Shown here piece by piece: positions 35,315 through 43,379 of a DNA stretch of 64,000 bases. The stretch comes from Chitinophaga varians (lineage in GTDB: Bacteria > Bacteroidota > Bacteroidia > Chitinophagales > Chitinophagaceae), in contig NZ_JACVFB010000004.1 of the NCBI RefSeq assembly GCF_014529945.1, positions 310,001 to 374,000 on the forward strand. The letters run 5' to 3'. Within the stretch, counting starts at the first letter, position 1, and each line of letters begins with the position of its first letter. Below the pieces are notes generated by a model that had not been told where the DNA came from, made no database searches, and was given only the letters and a program-made list of their open reading frames with translations. The position numbers and the translations under genes are program-made.

Positions 35315-35389
35315 TGTAACAAGATAATGTTTTACCGCGGGAAAAACAGCAGCAGGGATATTATTTTGTTATTTCCGCGAAGAGGGTGG

Positions 35390-36271
35390 TTATTTTCCCA
35401 GTCCCACCTGAACGCCGGCAGTGAACTGCATGGCCTTGCGCGTTGCTCCGTTGAATTGTGTTACAGGCATCGCGCCGTTAGCCAGATAGAGCCGGTCGAC
35501 GCCTTTGCCTGTTTGCTGGTAAGTATATCCAAAGCCGGTATGGAGCATCAGATGGTGAGACAGACGATAGTCGATACTGATACGGTCGGTGATGCCTACA
35601 CCATTGGCTTTATCTTCAAAACTGAGCGGGTGCTGAAAAGTTTTGACGAGGTTCCAGTTAGCGGTAGCATGAAATGTCAGTTGCGCTGCGGTGAATTCAT
35701 TGGTCAGCTGCCATTTTGCAGATAACCGGAAAACAGCGGCCAACCGGGCGGAGACGCCGTTCCAGTTGGTGGCATAGGTGGAGTTCAATCCTACACCTGG
35801 GTCTAACATGTATAACTTTTGCAGTTGAATGGAATAACCTACGCTGGGGATTAGTTCTACCAGGTGTGTATGCAGGATAGGATAACCAATATGAAAATGA
35901 TATGCCTGCACGTTTCCCTCATGGGCCGCAAAGTGGCCCTCATAACTGTTGACAGTGCGGTGATTACCGAGATAATCCATATCAGACACACGCCCCTGGG
36001 TAATAAAAGCATAGTCAAAATCGGCAGCCAGGACTAGTCTGCGCCAGGGATTCCAGTGGAGATGGCCTGCCACGCAAGGCCCGCCAATATTTCTCCATAT
36101 AAGCTCTGAATAGATATCCGGGTTTTCTCCATGAATATTGCCAGCTACAGACCATTGAAAATTTTCCTGATGGTAGCCTGTCATCAATCCAACAGAGAAT
36201 TTTTTTTTCAACTGGCCATCAGCCTGATAAGACAGCAGGTATATGAACAGAAAGGCAATACAACGTTTCAT
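35390..36271 (-). CDS. Outer membrane beta-barrel, omptin-like
   Basis: 293 residues with a signal peptide ending at ADGQ (20) and alternating amphipathic strands to the C-terminus. The region SELIWRNIGGPCVAGHLHW, then FITQGRVSDMDYLGNHR, then PSVGYSIQLQKLYMLD parallels the omptin proteases (SQLDW..., the VDQDWMDS loop and the GYQESRYSF strand). The Asp pair Asp97/Asp99 (VSDMDY) aligns with catalytic Asp83/Asp85 of OmpT. The second dyad (Asp210/His212 in OmpT) is only partly kept: His214 in TFQHP is present, the Asp is not obvious. The protein may therefore be an inactive or altered omptin-fold barrel. It lies 80 bases downstream of the MACPF gene with a hairpin between. The family match was judged by eye. 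Confidence 0.5.
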   Translation of the reverse strand: MKRCIAFLFIYLLSYQADGQLKKKFSVGLMTGYHQENFQWSVAGNIHGENPDIYSELIWRNIGGPCVAGHLHWNPWRRLVLAADFDYAFITQGRVSDMDYLGNHRTVNSYEGHFAAHEGNVQAYHFHIGYPILHTHLVELIPSVGYSIQLQKLYMLDPGVGLNSTYATNWNGVSARLAAVFRLSAKWQLTNEFTAAQLTFHATANWNLVKTFQHPLSFEDKANGVGITDRISIDYRLSHHLMLHTGFGYTYQQTGKGVDRLYLANGAMPVTQFNGATRKAMQFTAGVQVGLGK

Positions 36272-36285
36272 CAGCTATCATGATA

Positions 36286-36314
36286 AAAGTGTACCGCAGC
36301 TCGCGGTACACTTT
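36286..36314 (-). terminator. Hairpin after the MACPF gene
   Basis: Twelve-bp perfect GC-containing stem (36286-36297 / 36303-36314) with a 5-base loop and TTTT at the minus-strand exit; 38 bases past the MACPF stop and upstream of the omptin-like gene. It could also act as a partial attenuator. Confidence 0.6.
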
Positions 36315-36351
36315 ATGAATAGGAATCGGTAGTAAAATTTAACCAGCTATC

Positions 36352-37788
36352 TTAAAAGAGCCAGGGCGCCGAAATATTGAATGGCTCATAACCGGGTCCT
36401 TTTATTGTGGCGGTCCAGGCCCATTTGTAATAGTTGCCGCCAACATATGCGCCCAGATTCCAGTCTTTCTGCACCACGCCGGTGGTCTGGCCTGCGGGGA
36501 TTACTCTGGTTGCCTTGTGATCAGAGTTTTCCAACGCAGGTAAATTCATGTAGTAATCATATGGACGACCTACCGCCGTGAATACTTCAGTCGCCATGTT
36601 TACTGTCAGGTCTGCGGGAACCACCTGCGGTGTTTTCTTATCTCTGTAGAAAGCTCGTACATATACATCTCCCACATAACCTGCCGAGGTGTAGTGCATA
36701 TTCTCATATACGGTACTGATATATAATTCAGTGATCATCACCACACCGTTGCTGCTCAGATACTGGATGATATAGTTTCTTACCGCTTCCTTTTTATTCG
36801 GGTCGCTGATGAACTCGTACAGCGGAACCAGGCCATTGGGGCCGAAATTAATTAACTGCGCATTTTGTACCGTCGAACTCCCTTGCCAGTTTTGTATATT
36901 GATAACCGGGTTGTTGGCGCCCACCTGAACAGTGCCGATCAGGCCTTTGCTGGGGTCGCCGCCGTGGGTTACGTAATGCAGTTCCTGAGAGGAATTGGAT
37001 TGTGCGGAGCTGTCACTGTAGCTAAAACCGGTGTTGATGTTGAATATTTTTCCCACACCAGCGGTTATGCCGGCTGAAACAGCAGTTGTTCTGTTACTGG
37101 AGGTTGTTTCTGAACGATACAAGAGTTCCAGCTTAGCGCCCAGGATGATATCGGTGAGTACGTGCGTACCATATTTTTGCACCAGCAGCTGTGGGCTGCT
37201 GTGTTCTACATCGTACAGGAATGTAGGTTGTAAGTATTGTTTCAGCAGATCCACATCAGCATTTGTTTTTACTCTTTTCTGCTGAATAGTGAGATCATAG
37301 CTGCAATAGGCATATCGCGAATAAAAAGATTCGCTGCCTGCAAATGAAGTGCTGACGGAAGCTTTAAACAGGCCAACACCAACAGAACCGCTTATATTAA
37401 GTGATTTTTTTTCGAGGTAGGATTTGACATTTTCCCCTGCGATTAATTTACCTTCCTGTTTGGTAGACAGGTCCCATTCCACCCTGGTGGGATAATCTCT
37501 TTTAAGTGCTTCGGCATTAAAAACGGAGTAGGTGGCAGAGGCGGAATTGGCATATTCTCCGGTAACATCATAGCCATATCCGAGCAAGTCATTTTGGCCG
37601 TCACCGGCCGACCGGGCTTTAGTTGGCGCACCACTATCCTGAGAAGTGATATCTTTTCTACAGCCATAAAAGGTTGTCATTAATAGCAGGCCACCGATGA
37701 TGGTTGGTTTAAAAATGGTTCCGAATTTGGCATGCAGTGCCGTTGACTTCAGGGAAGCCGAAAATAGGGATTCTCTTTGTTTTCTCAT
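36352..37788 (-). CDS. MACPF-domain lipoprotein (perforin-like)
   Basis: 478 residues with a long, basic n-region and a lipobox (GGLLLMTTFYGC, Cys43). The MACPF signature is clear: YGTHVLTDIILGAKL starting at Tyr206 (consensus Y/W-G-T/S-H-F/V-x6-G-G). Upstream are the typical first beta-strand cluster and the amphipathic CH1 region (ISGSVGVGLFKASVSTSFAG), and downstream a second transmembrane-hairpin-like region rich in Ser/Gly (AVSAGITAGVGKIFNINTGF). A C-terminal beta domain (380-478) may bind a surface ligand. MACPF lipoproteins or secreted proteins in Bacteroides kill related strains by making pores, and others have unknown roles. Target and self-protection here are unknown. Confidence 0.9.
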   Translation of the reverse strand: MRKQRESLFSASLKSTALHAKFGTIFKPTIIGGLLLMTTFYGCRKDITSQDSGAPTKARSAGDGQNDLLGYGYDVTGEYANSASATYSVFNAEALKRDYPTRVEWDLSTKQEGKLIAGENVKSYLEKKSLNISGSVGVGLFKASVSTSFAGSESFYSRYAYCSYDLTIQQKRVKTNADVDLLKQYLQPTFLYDVEHSSPQLLVQKYGTHVLTDIILGAKLELLYRSETTSSNRTTAVSAGITAGVGKIFNINTGFSYSDSSAQSNSSQELHYVTHGGDPSKGLIGTVQVGANNPVINIQNWQGSSTVQNAQLINFGPNGLVPLYEFISDPNKKEAVRNYIIQYLSSNGVVMITELYISTVYENMHYTSAGYVGDVYVRAFYRDKKTPQVVPADLTVNMATEVFTAVGRPYDYYMNLPALENSDHKATRVIPAGQTTGVVQKDWNLGAYVGGNYYKWAWTATIKGPGYEPFNISAPWLF

Positions 37789-37823
37789 GAAATTTAAGTC
37801 TTAGGGATTTATATTAATGATGT

Positions 37824-37843
37824 TGGGTTAATGCTGGGTTAAT
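37824..37843. promoter_or_regulatory. Direct repeat TGGGTTAAT, 11-base spacing, upstream of MACPF gene
   Basis: TGGGTTAAT occurs at 37824-37832 and 37835-37843, exactly 11 bases apart, 36-55 bases upstream of the MACPF ATG. One-turn direct repeats are typical of operators for PhoB/OmpR winged-helix or LytTR regulators. Confidence 0.35.
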
Positions 37844-38006
37844 TAATTAGTTGTCGACTATTCTGAGTATTGTAAACTTAGTAAAGAGTTATGAATATAT
37901 ATGGAAATAAATTTAACTAGATAAATTCTGGGTTCAGGATGATTGCTTACCTTAACATATCATCACCTCGTTTTGTATTAATTTATCAGGAGCCAACGAT
38001 ATCGCT

Positions 38007-40004
38007 ATGAACAGAATTATGATATCCCTTACACTATTCCTTTGCTGTGCTGCCGGCCCAATCAGGGCGCAGCGGTCCGCACCATTCCCTTTTCAAAGTA
38101 ATGCCAGGACCCTGAATGTGTCTCCTCAAGGCAGCATGGCCATCACTACCAAAGGGGGAGAGCTTGCCTATGCTGATTCTGTCAGGGGATTATGGCGTAG
38201 CGCTGCACCCATGAATGAAGGAGGTAGCTCCTCGGGCCAGTTATTGGAACGTACCAATCTGTTTAATAATGATACCGCCTTTACCTCAGGATTCATCAAC
38301 AATAAAGGTAAATATGATATCATTTACAGAACAGAGAATGCCGGAAAGACCTGGACAGCCGTGGATTTCGGGCAGGATGGATGGATAGACGCCACAGCCA
38401 ACCTTTCCAACGGGGAAGCCTGGATGAGCATCGCCGGGAAGGGCGTTGCGCATACAGCAGATTTTGGGAAGACCTGGGAGATTTCACTGGCGAGGCAGGA
38501 CCAGCGATACAGTACAATGTTTTGCAATAATAAGCGGGAAGGAATAATGGGAGCTGTTTGGAACTCACTGCTTTATTCTTCCAATAACGGTAAAAACTGG
38601 GTGCCGCTGAAGACACCGCTGGACCAGAAAAAATATGACAAGACAGACCCCAATAAACACCCGGAATTTGACGATGTCGCCATCTTTAAAAATTACTTCC
38701 TCGTGAAACAGGAAGGTATGGTTTTCATTACAGGAAAGGATTCTTTAGCCTGGAAATATGTCAGGAATATTGAAAGCTTCTACGCAGATCCGGAACATGA
38801 TGTATTGTATCTCTGTTTGAAGGATAAGTCTATCCTACACGTCAATGAACGGCTGGACACGGTAGCAGTAGGTAAAGTGGAAGGTCCGCCATTTTCCGGC
38901 ACCTGCGTGAATCGTAATCTTTATTTGCACATCAATAATGATGTGATTTGTATCTCCGGTAATGAAAATATACAGCGGTTCCCTGTTCTGTATTTAGATA
39001 CTACTACTGTCACTACTGCTGTGGAGGAACCTCAGACATTTGGGATGTCCCCTGATCGTAAATATTATTATGGTATCGCTGGTGAGATGATTTATAAAAC
39101 GAAAGTGGAAAAGGAAAAGTGGAAGCCTGTCCGGAAGCTTCCGGTAAGTCTTGATGTGAGTACAATCAGATTTAATCCCCAAAGGAATGAAATAGCCTTC
39201 GAGATGGATGACGATTCTATTTATCATCTTAACATAGCTGATGGTCAAACAAGAGTAGATCGCAAAGGGGAATATCTGTCCCGGTTTCAGCAACATCCTG
39301 TTAGTAAGATAACCGTCTCTTTGGGTAGCTATGGTTGTTTTCATAGTTATAGCGACAATCTCAAATACGAGCGGGATGGAAATGAGTTTGTATTGATGGA
39401 CAACAGTTCGAAAGGAACAGAGCATGCCAAACAAATGGGATCTTATGTAGAAGTAATACCGGCAGATGATGTGAGCCGGTTGGTGAAAGCGGTATGTAAT
39501 GATCACAGCAGGCTGCCGGGTATTGCTGATCTGGGATTTACTAAAAAGGAGTTCGACCGGTGTAAAAAGGATATTCAGACGTTTAGGGCCGATAGAAAAA
39601 CAGAGGACAAATTTGGAGGAACTTCCTTTTATATAGGGCAAAATAATGTCGATTTTGATAAACTGATTTCATTGGTAGACAGTATTGGAACATTAGATAG
39701 TGTGGCAGTGGGTGAAATCCTTCGGAACAGCAATAATTTTGGCAGCACCACTACCGACTGGATGTCAGTAACGCTGGTAAATGATAATTCAGCGGTGCTG
39801 CAAATCCATTATACATACTATCAACAGCCTAATGCCATGCGTTTGCCCTGTGCCTTATTTTTTAATGACGAAACGTTGGCGGCGTTTACACCGGAGATCA
39901 CTCGTTTCCTGGAGAAAAATTGTCCTTCTTTGATGAAAGATAGGAACCGCATGCCTTTGTTGTATGATATGGTAAAATACCTGTATGCAAAGAAGGGGGA
40001 ATAA
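38007..40004 (+). CDS. Secreted BNR/Asp-box beta-propeller protein
   Basis: 665 residues with a signal peptide (LFLCCAAGPIRA). Three Asp-box-like motifs are spaced about 41 residues apart: YRTENAGKTW (107-116), HTADFGKTW (149-157) and YSSNNGKNW (190-198), as in sialidase or Vps10/photosystem-stability-factor propellers. The middle region continues with beta strands. The C-terminal 170 residues look different and contain helices (FTKKEFDRCKKDIQTF), so a second domain is likely. There are no sialidase catalytic residues that I can place, so an enzyme role is unsupported; binding of surface partners is more likely. The gene is divergent from the MACPF gene with a 218-base shared control region. 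Confidence 0.7.
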   Translation: MNRIMISLTLFLCCAAGPIRAQRSAPFPFQSNARTLNVSPQGSMAITTKGGELAYADSVRGLWRSAAPMNEGGSSSGQLLERTNLFNNDTAFTSGFINNKGKYDIIYRTENAGKTWTAVDFGQDGWIDATANLSNGEAWMSIAGKGVAHTADFGKTWEISLARQDQRYSTMFCNNKREGIMGAVWNSLLYSSNNGKNWVPLKTPLDQKKYDKTDPNKHPEFDDVAIFKNYFLVKQEGMVFITGKDSLAWKYVRNIESFYADPEHDVLYLCLKDKSILHVNERLDTVAVGKVEGPPFSGTCVNRNLYLHINNDVICISGNENIQRFPVLYLDTTTVTTAVEEPQTFGMSPDRKYYYGIAGEMIYKTKVEKEKWKPVRKLPVSLDVSTIRFNPQRNEIAFEMDDDSIYHLNIADGQTRVDRKGEYLSRFQQHPVSKITVSLGSYGCFHSYSDNLKYERDGNEFVLMDNSSKGTEHAKQMGSYVEVIPADDVSRLVKAVCNDHSRLPGIADLGFTKKEFDRCKKDIQTFRADRKTEDKFGGTSFYIGQNNVDFDKLISLVDSIGTLDSVAVGEILRNSNNFGSTTTDWMSVTLVNDNSAVLQIHYTYYQQPNAMRLPCALFFNDETLAAFTPEITRFLEKNCPSLMKDRNRMPLLYDMVKYLYAKKGE

Positions 40005-40180
40005 ATTCTTTCATTCGGTGATCACGATGTCAGCCACTGCCATAATGATGGGGCCCATAGTGTGGAAAATTATGCCCATGTCCCGGAGGATTTTATGATG
40101 TCATTATAGCGGTAACGCATAAGTGGAGCGTCGTTTTCGAGGCATGGGGGAATGGCATAGTATATGACGACACCCTTCTT

Positions 40181-40738
40181 ATGAATTACAACATTATAGC
40201 ATTTTCCGGCAGTTTGAGAAAGGAGTCCTACACGACCAAACTGGTAAAGGCGTTTCAGCAATTTGCTCCGCAGCAGATGACGGTGAACTATGTGGAAATC
40301 GGACACTTACCTTTTATTAATCAGGATTTAGAAGCCAATCTGCCTGCGGCTGTCCTGGACCTTCATGAGACAATAGCAAAGGCAGACGGCGTCATCTTCG
40401 CCACGCCTGAATATAACAGGTCTTATTCTCCGGTGTTGAAAAATGCGATTGACTGGGGATCACGGCCGGAAGGGGAGAATAAATGGAAACGAAAACCCGT
40501 GGCCATCGTTGGCTGCACACCTTATAATTTAGGTGCGTTCGGTGCTCAGAATCATCTCAGGCAATCTATGATGTATTTGGATATGGTCCCCTTACAGCAA
40601 CCGGAGTTTTACTTAGGTAAAGCGGCTGAAAAATTTGATGCCGCCGGGAAACTGACAGATGAAACGAGCATCAAAAAAATAATAGAATTATGGGAGGCGT
40701 TCGCGCCACTGATAGCAATGCATGCTGAAAAAAAATAA
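40181..40738 (+). CDS. NAD(P)H-dependent FMN reductase
   Basis: 185 residues. The flavodoxin-like fold is shown by the FMN phosphate loop AFSGSLRKESYT near the N-terminus, ATPEYNRSYSPVLKNAIDW (the typical PEYN motif that holds the flavin ring) and VGCTPYNLGAFGAQNHLRQ. This matches the NADPH-dependent FMN reductase family (ChrR/YieF/SsuE-like) that reduces quinones, azo dyes or chromate. No operon partners are certain, though the DHFR-like gene follows after 40 bases and could be cotranscribed. A role in oxidative defence is inferred from the family only. Confidence 0.92.
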   Translation: MNYNIIAFSGSLRKESYTTKLVKAFQQFAPQQMTVNYVEIGHLPFINQDLEANLPAAVLDLHETIAKADGVIFATPEYNRSYSPVLKNAIDWGSRPEGENKWKRKPVAIVGCTPYNLGAFGAQNHLRQSMMYLDMVPLQQPEFYLGKAAEKFDAAGKLTDETSIKKIIELWEAFAPLIAMHAEKK

Positions 40739-40778
40739 CTAGCCTATATTGCAGGAGTAGTCGATTAAATGAAAGTAT

Positions 40779-41345
40779 ATGCGAAAAGTAATCTTAAACC
40801 TGGCAATAACTTTCGATGAACTGATTGAAGGGCCTGATGGCCAGCTGGATTGGATCGTCAAAGACGAGACAATGGACTACGCCGATATTTTGAACGAAAT
40901 TTTAAGTGATAAGGATATCATTTTTTACGGCCGCGTCGCCTACGAAAAATGGGGGAACACTCAGCCGGAAGAAGGGGCGCCGCAGAAGATCAGGGAAGCC
41001 TATAAACTGCTGCACGCAAAGAAAAAATATGTATTCTCCAGAACGTTGACCGGCGACGGAACAGACACCGTCTTTATTGGTTCCGGCATTAAGGAGAAAG
41101 TGCTGGAAATTAAAGCACAATCCGGAAAAGATATCTGGCTGTATGGAGGCGCAAAAATTGCTGCTACTTTTTTAAACCTGGACCTGGTCGACGAAGTGAG
41201 GCTGGCCATCCATCCGGTGATTTTAGGAAAAGGGAAACCACTTTTTCAGGAAATTGTGAACAAGCATGACCTCGAATTAATAGACGTCAAAAGTTATAAG
41301 TCAGGTGTATTACTCGTAAAATACAACGTCAAAAAGGGTGTATAG
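40779..41345 (+). CDS. Dihydrofolate reductase / RibD C-terminal family protein
   Basis: 188 residues. The N-terminus MRKVILNLAITFDELIEGPDGQLDW, the segment DIIFYGRVAYEKWGN, then KKYVFSRTL, SGKDIWLYGGAKIAATFLNLDLVDE and HPVILGKGKPLF form the recognised RibD_C/DHFR-like pattern (the GGA motif binds NADPH). These stand-alone proteins are called dihydrofolate reductase family proteins; most are not the housekeeping DHFR and their substrates are unknown. The partner reading may be with the FMN reductase upstream. Confidence 0.9.
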   Translation: MRKVILNLAITFDELIEGPDGQLDWIVKDETMDYADILNEILSDKDIIFYGRVAYEKWGNTQPEEGAPQKIREAYKLLHAKKKYVFSRTLTGDGTDTVFIGSGIKEKVLEIKAQSGKDIWLYGGAKIAATFLNLDLVDEVRLAIHPVILGKGKPLFQEIVNKHDLELIDVKSYKSGVLLVKYNVKKGV

Positions 41346-41358
41346 CGGCGCTGCCCCG

Positions 41359-41721
41359 TTACTTGTTTTCCAAATCGCTTTCAGTATGCATGGCGCAAAC
41401 CCAACTGCCATTTTCTTTTATCCAGGTTGATGTGCAGGCGCATTTCATCACTTGTCCATCATAGTCCAGCTCAATCAGATAACCAATCATCCCGTGGTCC
41501 TCGCCGGTTTGTACCTGTTCGTCGGAAACGCTTTTTACCTTCATGTTCCTGTTGCCGCCTTGTTCGAACATTTTCCTGAAACCGGGTTCATCGATGCTCG
41601 CCACACCTCGCCTCCCTGCTACAATACAAGGAAACTTTGTCAGGCTTCTGATCGTTTCATAGTCCTTGTTGGACATAGCATTCCAATATTTCTTTTCGAG
41701 ATCTGAGATTTCATTTTTCAT
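41359..41721 (-). CDS. NTF2-like (SnoaL/DUF4440-type) protein
   Basis: 120 residues, soluble. The pattern LEKKYWNAMSNKDYETIRSLT followed by FPCIVAGRRGVASIDEPGFRKMF and the final beta strands (YLIELDYDGQVMKCACTSTWI, GSWVCAMHTES) fits the cone-shaped NTF2-like fold of the DUF4440/SnoaL group. Members include ketosteroid-isomerase-like enzymes and stress proteins; no specific catalytic residues can be assigned. It converges with the DHFR-like gene with 13 bases between the stops. Confidence 0.75.
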   Translation of the reverse strand: MKNEISDLEKKYWNAMSNKDYETIRSLTKFPCIVAGRRGVASIDEPGFRKMFEQGGNRNMKVKSVSDEQVQTGEDHGMIGYLIELDYDGQVMKCACTSTWIKENGSWVCAMHTESDLENK

Positions 41722-41832
41722 AACTACTGTTTTTGTTTGTAGTGGTATGACAAAAATCAGACCTGCCCGACCTTTCTATGTGATTTAAGGTGGTTCTCTG
41801 GTGGATTTAGCGCGCTTTTGAGCTGCCCTCCA

Positions 41833-42438
41833 CTATTTTTTAATCAATGTATCTATAAGGTTGATGGTTTGCTGCTGCTGCCTGATAAATCCTTCAAGTT
41901 GTCTTGTGGTTGGCAAGTTATCCTGTTGGTGTTTTTCAACAACAGGCAGGGTCCTTACAATTCTCAAAACGGTATGAAGGTCTGAAATTTTGGCGTCGTT
42001 TATTGGAATGGTTTTCAGCAAATCATGGTGTTTGGCACTTCCCAGGTCATATTTTGCAAGGGTGCCGGCAATTAAAATTTTCATTTTTTCTCTCAATAAG
42101 GAGTCTTTGATTTTTAGGGCCTGGTTGTCCGCTGATCTGAAATACGATTGGATTTTCTGATCAAACCTTTCAAATAATTTAAGAGAGTCGTGCTTACTGC
42201 TATTGAGATCGTTAATTTGCTCTTCCAGTCTCTTTAGCTCCACGTCTTTGCTGGCAAGCTCATTGTAGAGGTCTTCCATTAAATCCTCGGAATATCTGAG
42301 CTTTGAAGCAACCTCAAAAGAGTTTTTGTCTTCCAGTGCTTTGGGCGCCTCCTGTTGGGGTTTGTCTGATGTATGGTTATTGCCACAGGAAGTAAGTATG
42401 AATGCAAATATTGCTGATAAGCATATGTTCTTCGTCAT
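41833..42438 (-). CDS. Coiled-coil lipoprotein, unknown function
   Basis: 201 residues with a lipobox (FAFILTSCGNN, Cys18). The central part, from about 45 to 80, is a heptad-patterned coiled coil (LYNELASKDVELKRLEEQIN), and the rest is mainly helical. No known family recognised. It is probably anchored to the inner or outer membrane and may act in envelope assembly. It lies 220 bases downstream of the secreted WEATPEG protein gene on the same strand, separated by two hairpins, so it has its own promoter. Confidence 0.7.
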   Translation of the reverse strand: MTKNICLSAIFAFILTSCGNNHTSDKPQQEAPKALEDKNSFEVASKLRYSEDLMEDLYNELASKDVELKRLEEQINDLNSSKHDSLKLFERFDQKIQSYFRSADNQALKIKDSLLREKMKILIAGTLAKYDLGSAKHHDLLKTIPINDAKISDLHTVLRIVRTLPVVEKHQQDNLPTTRQLEGFIRQQQQTINLIDTLIKK

Positions 42439-42545
42439 ATAGGTATAGTGTTGTTTAAGTGTCTAAATTTTGCGCCGAAAGAATCAACCGTTCTAATGTA
42501 AGCATCCATCCTTTCAATTGCAAAAAAGGGTAGCAAAATTTATAT

Positions 42546-42566
42546 ATTGGGGTCTTTAGCCCCAAT
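42546..42566. terminator. Small hairpin, second terminator arm
   Basis: Seven-bp perfect stem ATTGGGG/CCCCAAT (42546-42552 / 42560-42566), 7-base loop, just beyond the larger palindrome in the minus direction. Confidence 0.45.
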
Positions 42567-42580
42567 TAAAGGCAGGTGTA

Positions 42581-42620
42581 AAAATTTACAGGATGGTGTG
42601 GAGACCATCCTGTAAATTTT
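42581..42620. terminator. Large perfect palindrome, bidirectional terminator
   Basis: Seventeen-bp perfect stem (42581-42597 / 42604-42620) with a 6-base loop, AAAA at one end and TTTT at the other. It lies 39 bases past the stop of the 42659 gene on the minus strand. Confidence 0.85.
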
Positions 42621-42658
42621 GCAGGAGCCAGGAACAAAGCATAAGTGTGTGCGTTTGA

Positions 42659-43201
42659 TCAGCAACCGTCTTTGCGAGGGGCACGTTTATAAATTACTTT
42701 ACTATCTCGTTCTACATAGTCGCCCGATACGATTGGATATAAATACTTGGGTGCCCACGATACACTACGGCTTCTTATGATTATTTTGTCGTTGACTTTC
42801 AGGCTGTGCAATTGCTGGAATTCATGAGCGTTTTCCAGCCCAAAACTGAGAATATAATCGTCACCGTTAATCCTGGCCATCACTCCGAAACCTAATCGTG
42901 AGCCTGGCGGAAGGGAAAGAGAGGTTACAACAGCCTCCATATTGCTGGAGGCACTTGTATACTTCCTTATTTTAGCAGCACCGGCAAGCACTTTTTTACC
43001 TTCGGGAGATGCTTCCCATTTTTTGTACTTTATACCCTCAGGGGTAGCTTCCCATCTTTCCCTGTCGGCTTTCATTTCGGCAGCAGAGGGTGGCTTAGGA
43101 GTTGATTTTTCAGGAGGACCATTTTTGATTTCGTGACCGGCAAATACTAGTCCGCTTACCACCACCAGTGGTAAGATCAACGCATAAATAAATTTTTTCA
43201 T
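42659..43201 (-). CDS. Small secreted protein with a WEAxPEG tandem repeat
   Basis: 180 residues from ATG 43201 (MKKFIYALILPLVVVSGLVF, signal peptide); an in-frame ATG at 43276 would add 25 residues in front of the signal and is less likely. After a Pro-rich linker (GPPEKSTPKPPSAAEM) the motif WEATPEGIKYKKWEASPEGK repeats the unit WEAxPEG twice. The C-terminal domain is beta-rich (MEAVVTSLSLPPGSRLGFGV, GDDYILSFGLENAHEF, NDKIIIRSRSVSW) and ends in a basic tail with a Cys. No family recognised. It is divergent from the transmembrane winged-helix regulator, and the operator-like array between them suggests joint control. Confidence 0.7.
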   Translation of the reverse strand: MKKFIYALILPLVVVSGLVFAGHEIKNGPPEKSTPKPPSAAEMKADRERWEATPEGIKYKKWEASPEGKKVLAGAAKIRKYTSASSNMEAVVTSLSLPPGSRLGFGVMARINGDDYILSFGLENAHEFQQLHSLKVNDKIIIRSRSVSWAPKYLYPIVSGDYVERDSKVIYKRAPRKDGC

Positions 43202-43336
43202 GTTTTTTGTAGGTTTAAACCTGGACCTGTCTCCTGATAAATCAGATCCGTTGAAGGCATTTTTTTTGTTTTTCATATCTTATAAAATTGATTTCAACGA
43301 AATTAACTCCCTGTTTTTCGGCCTGGAAATCAGGAT

Positions 43337-43373
43337 TGTAAATAAAAATGTAACCTTTGTAAATAAAATGTAA
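43337..43373. promoter_or_regulatory. Four TGTAA direct repeats, operator-like array
   Basis: TGTAA occurs at 43337, 43349, 43358 and 43369, spaced 12, 9 and 11 bases. It can also be read as two longer direct repeats, TTGTAAATAAA(A)ATGTAA, starting 21 bases apart (43336 and 43357). The array ends 7 bases before the ATG of a PhoB/OmpR-type winged-helix gene, a regulator class that binds 11-base-period direct repeats. Autoregulation and control of the divergent gene are inferred. Confidence 0.5.
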
Positions 43374-43379
43374 AGTAGT

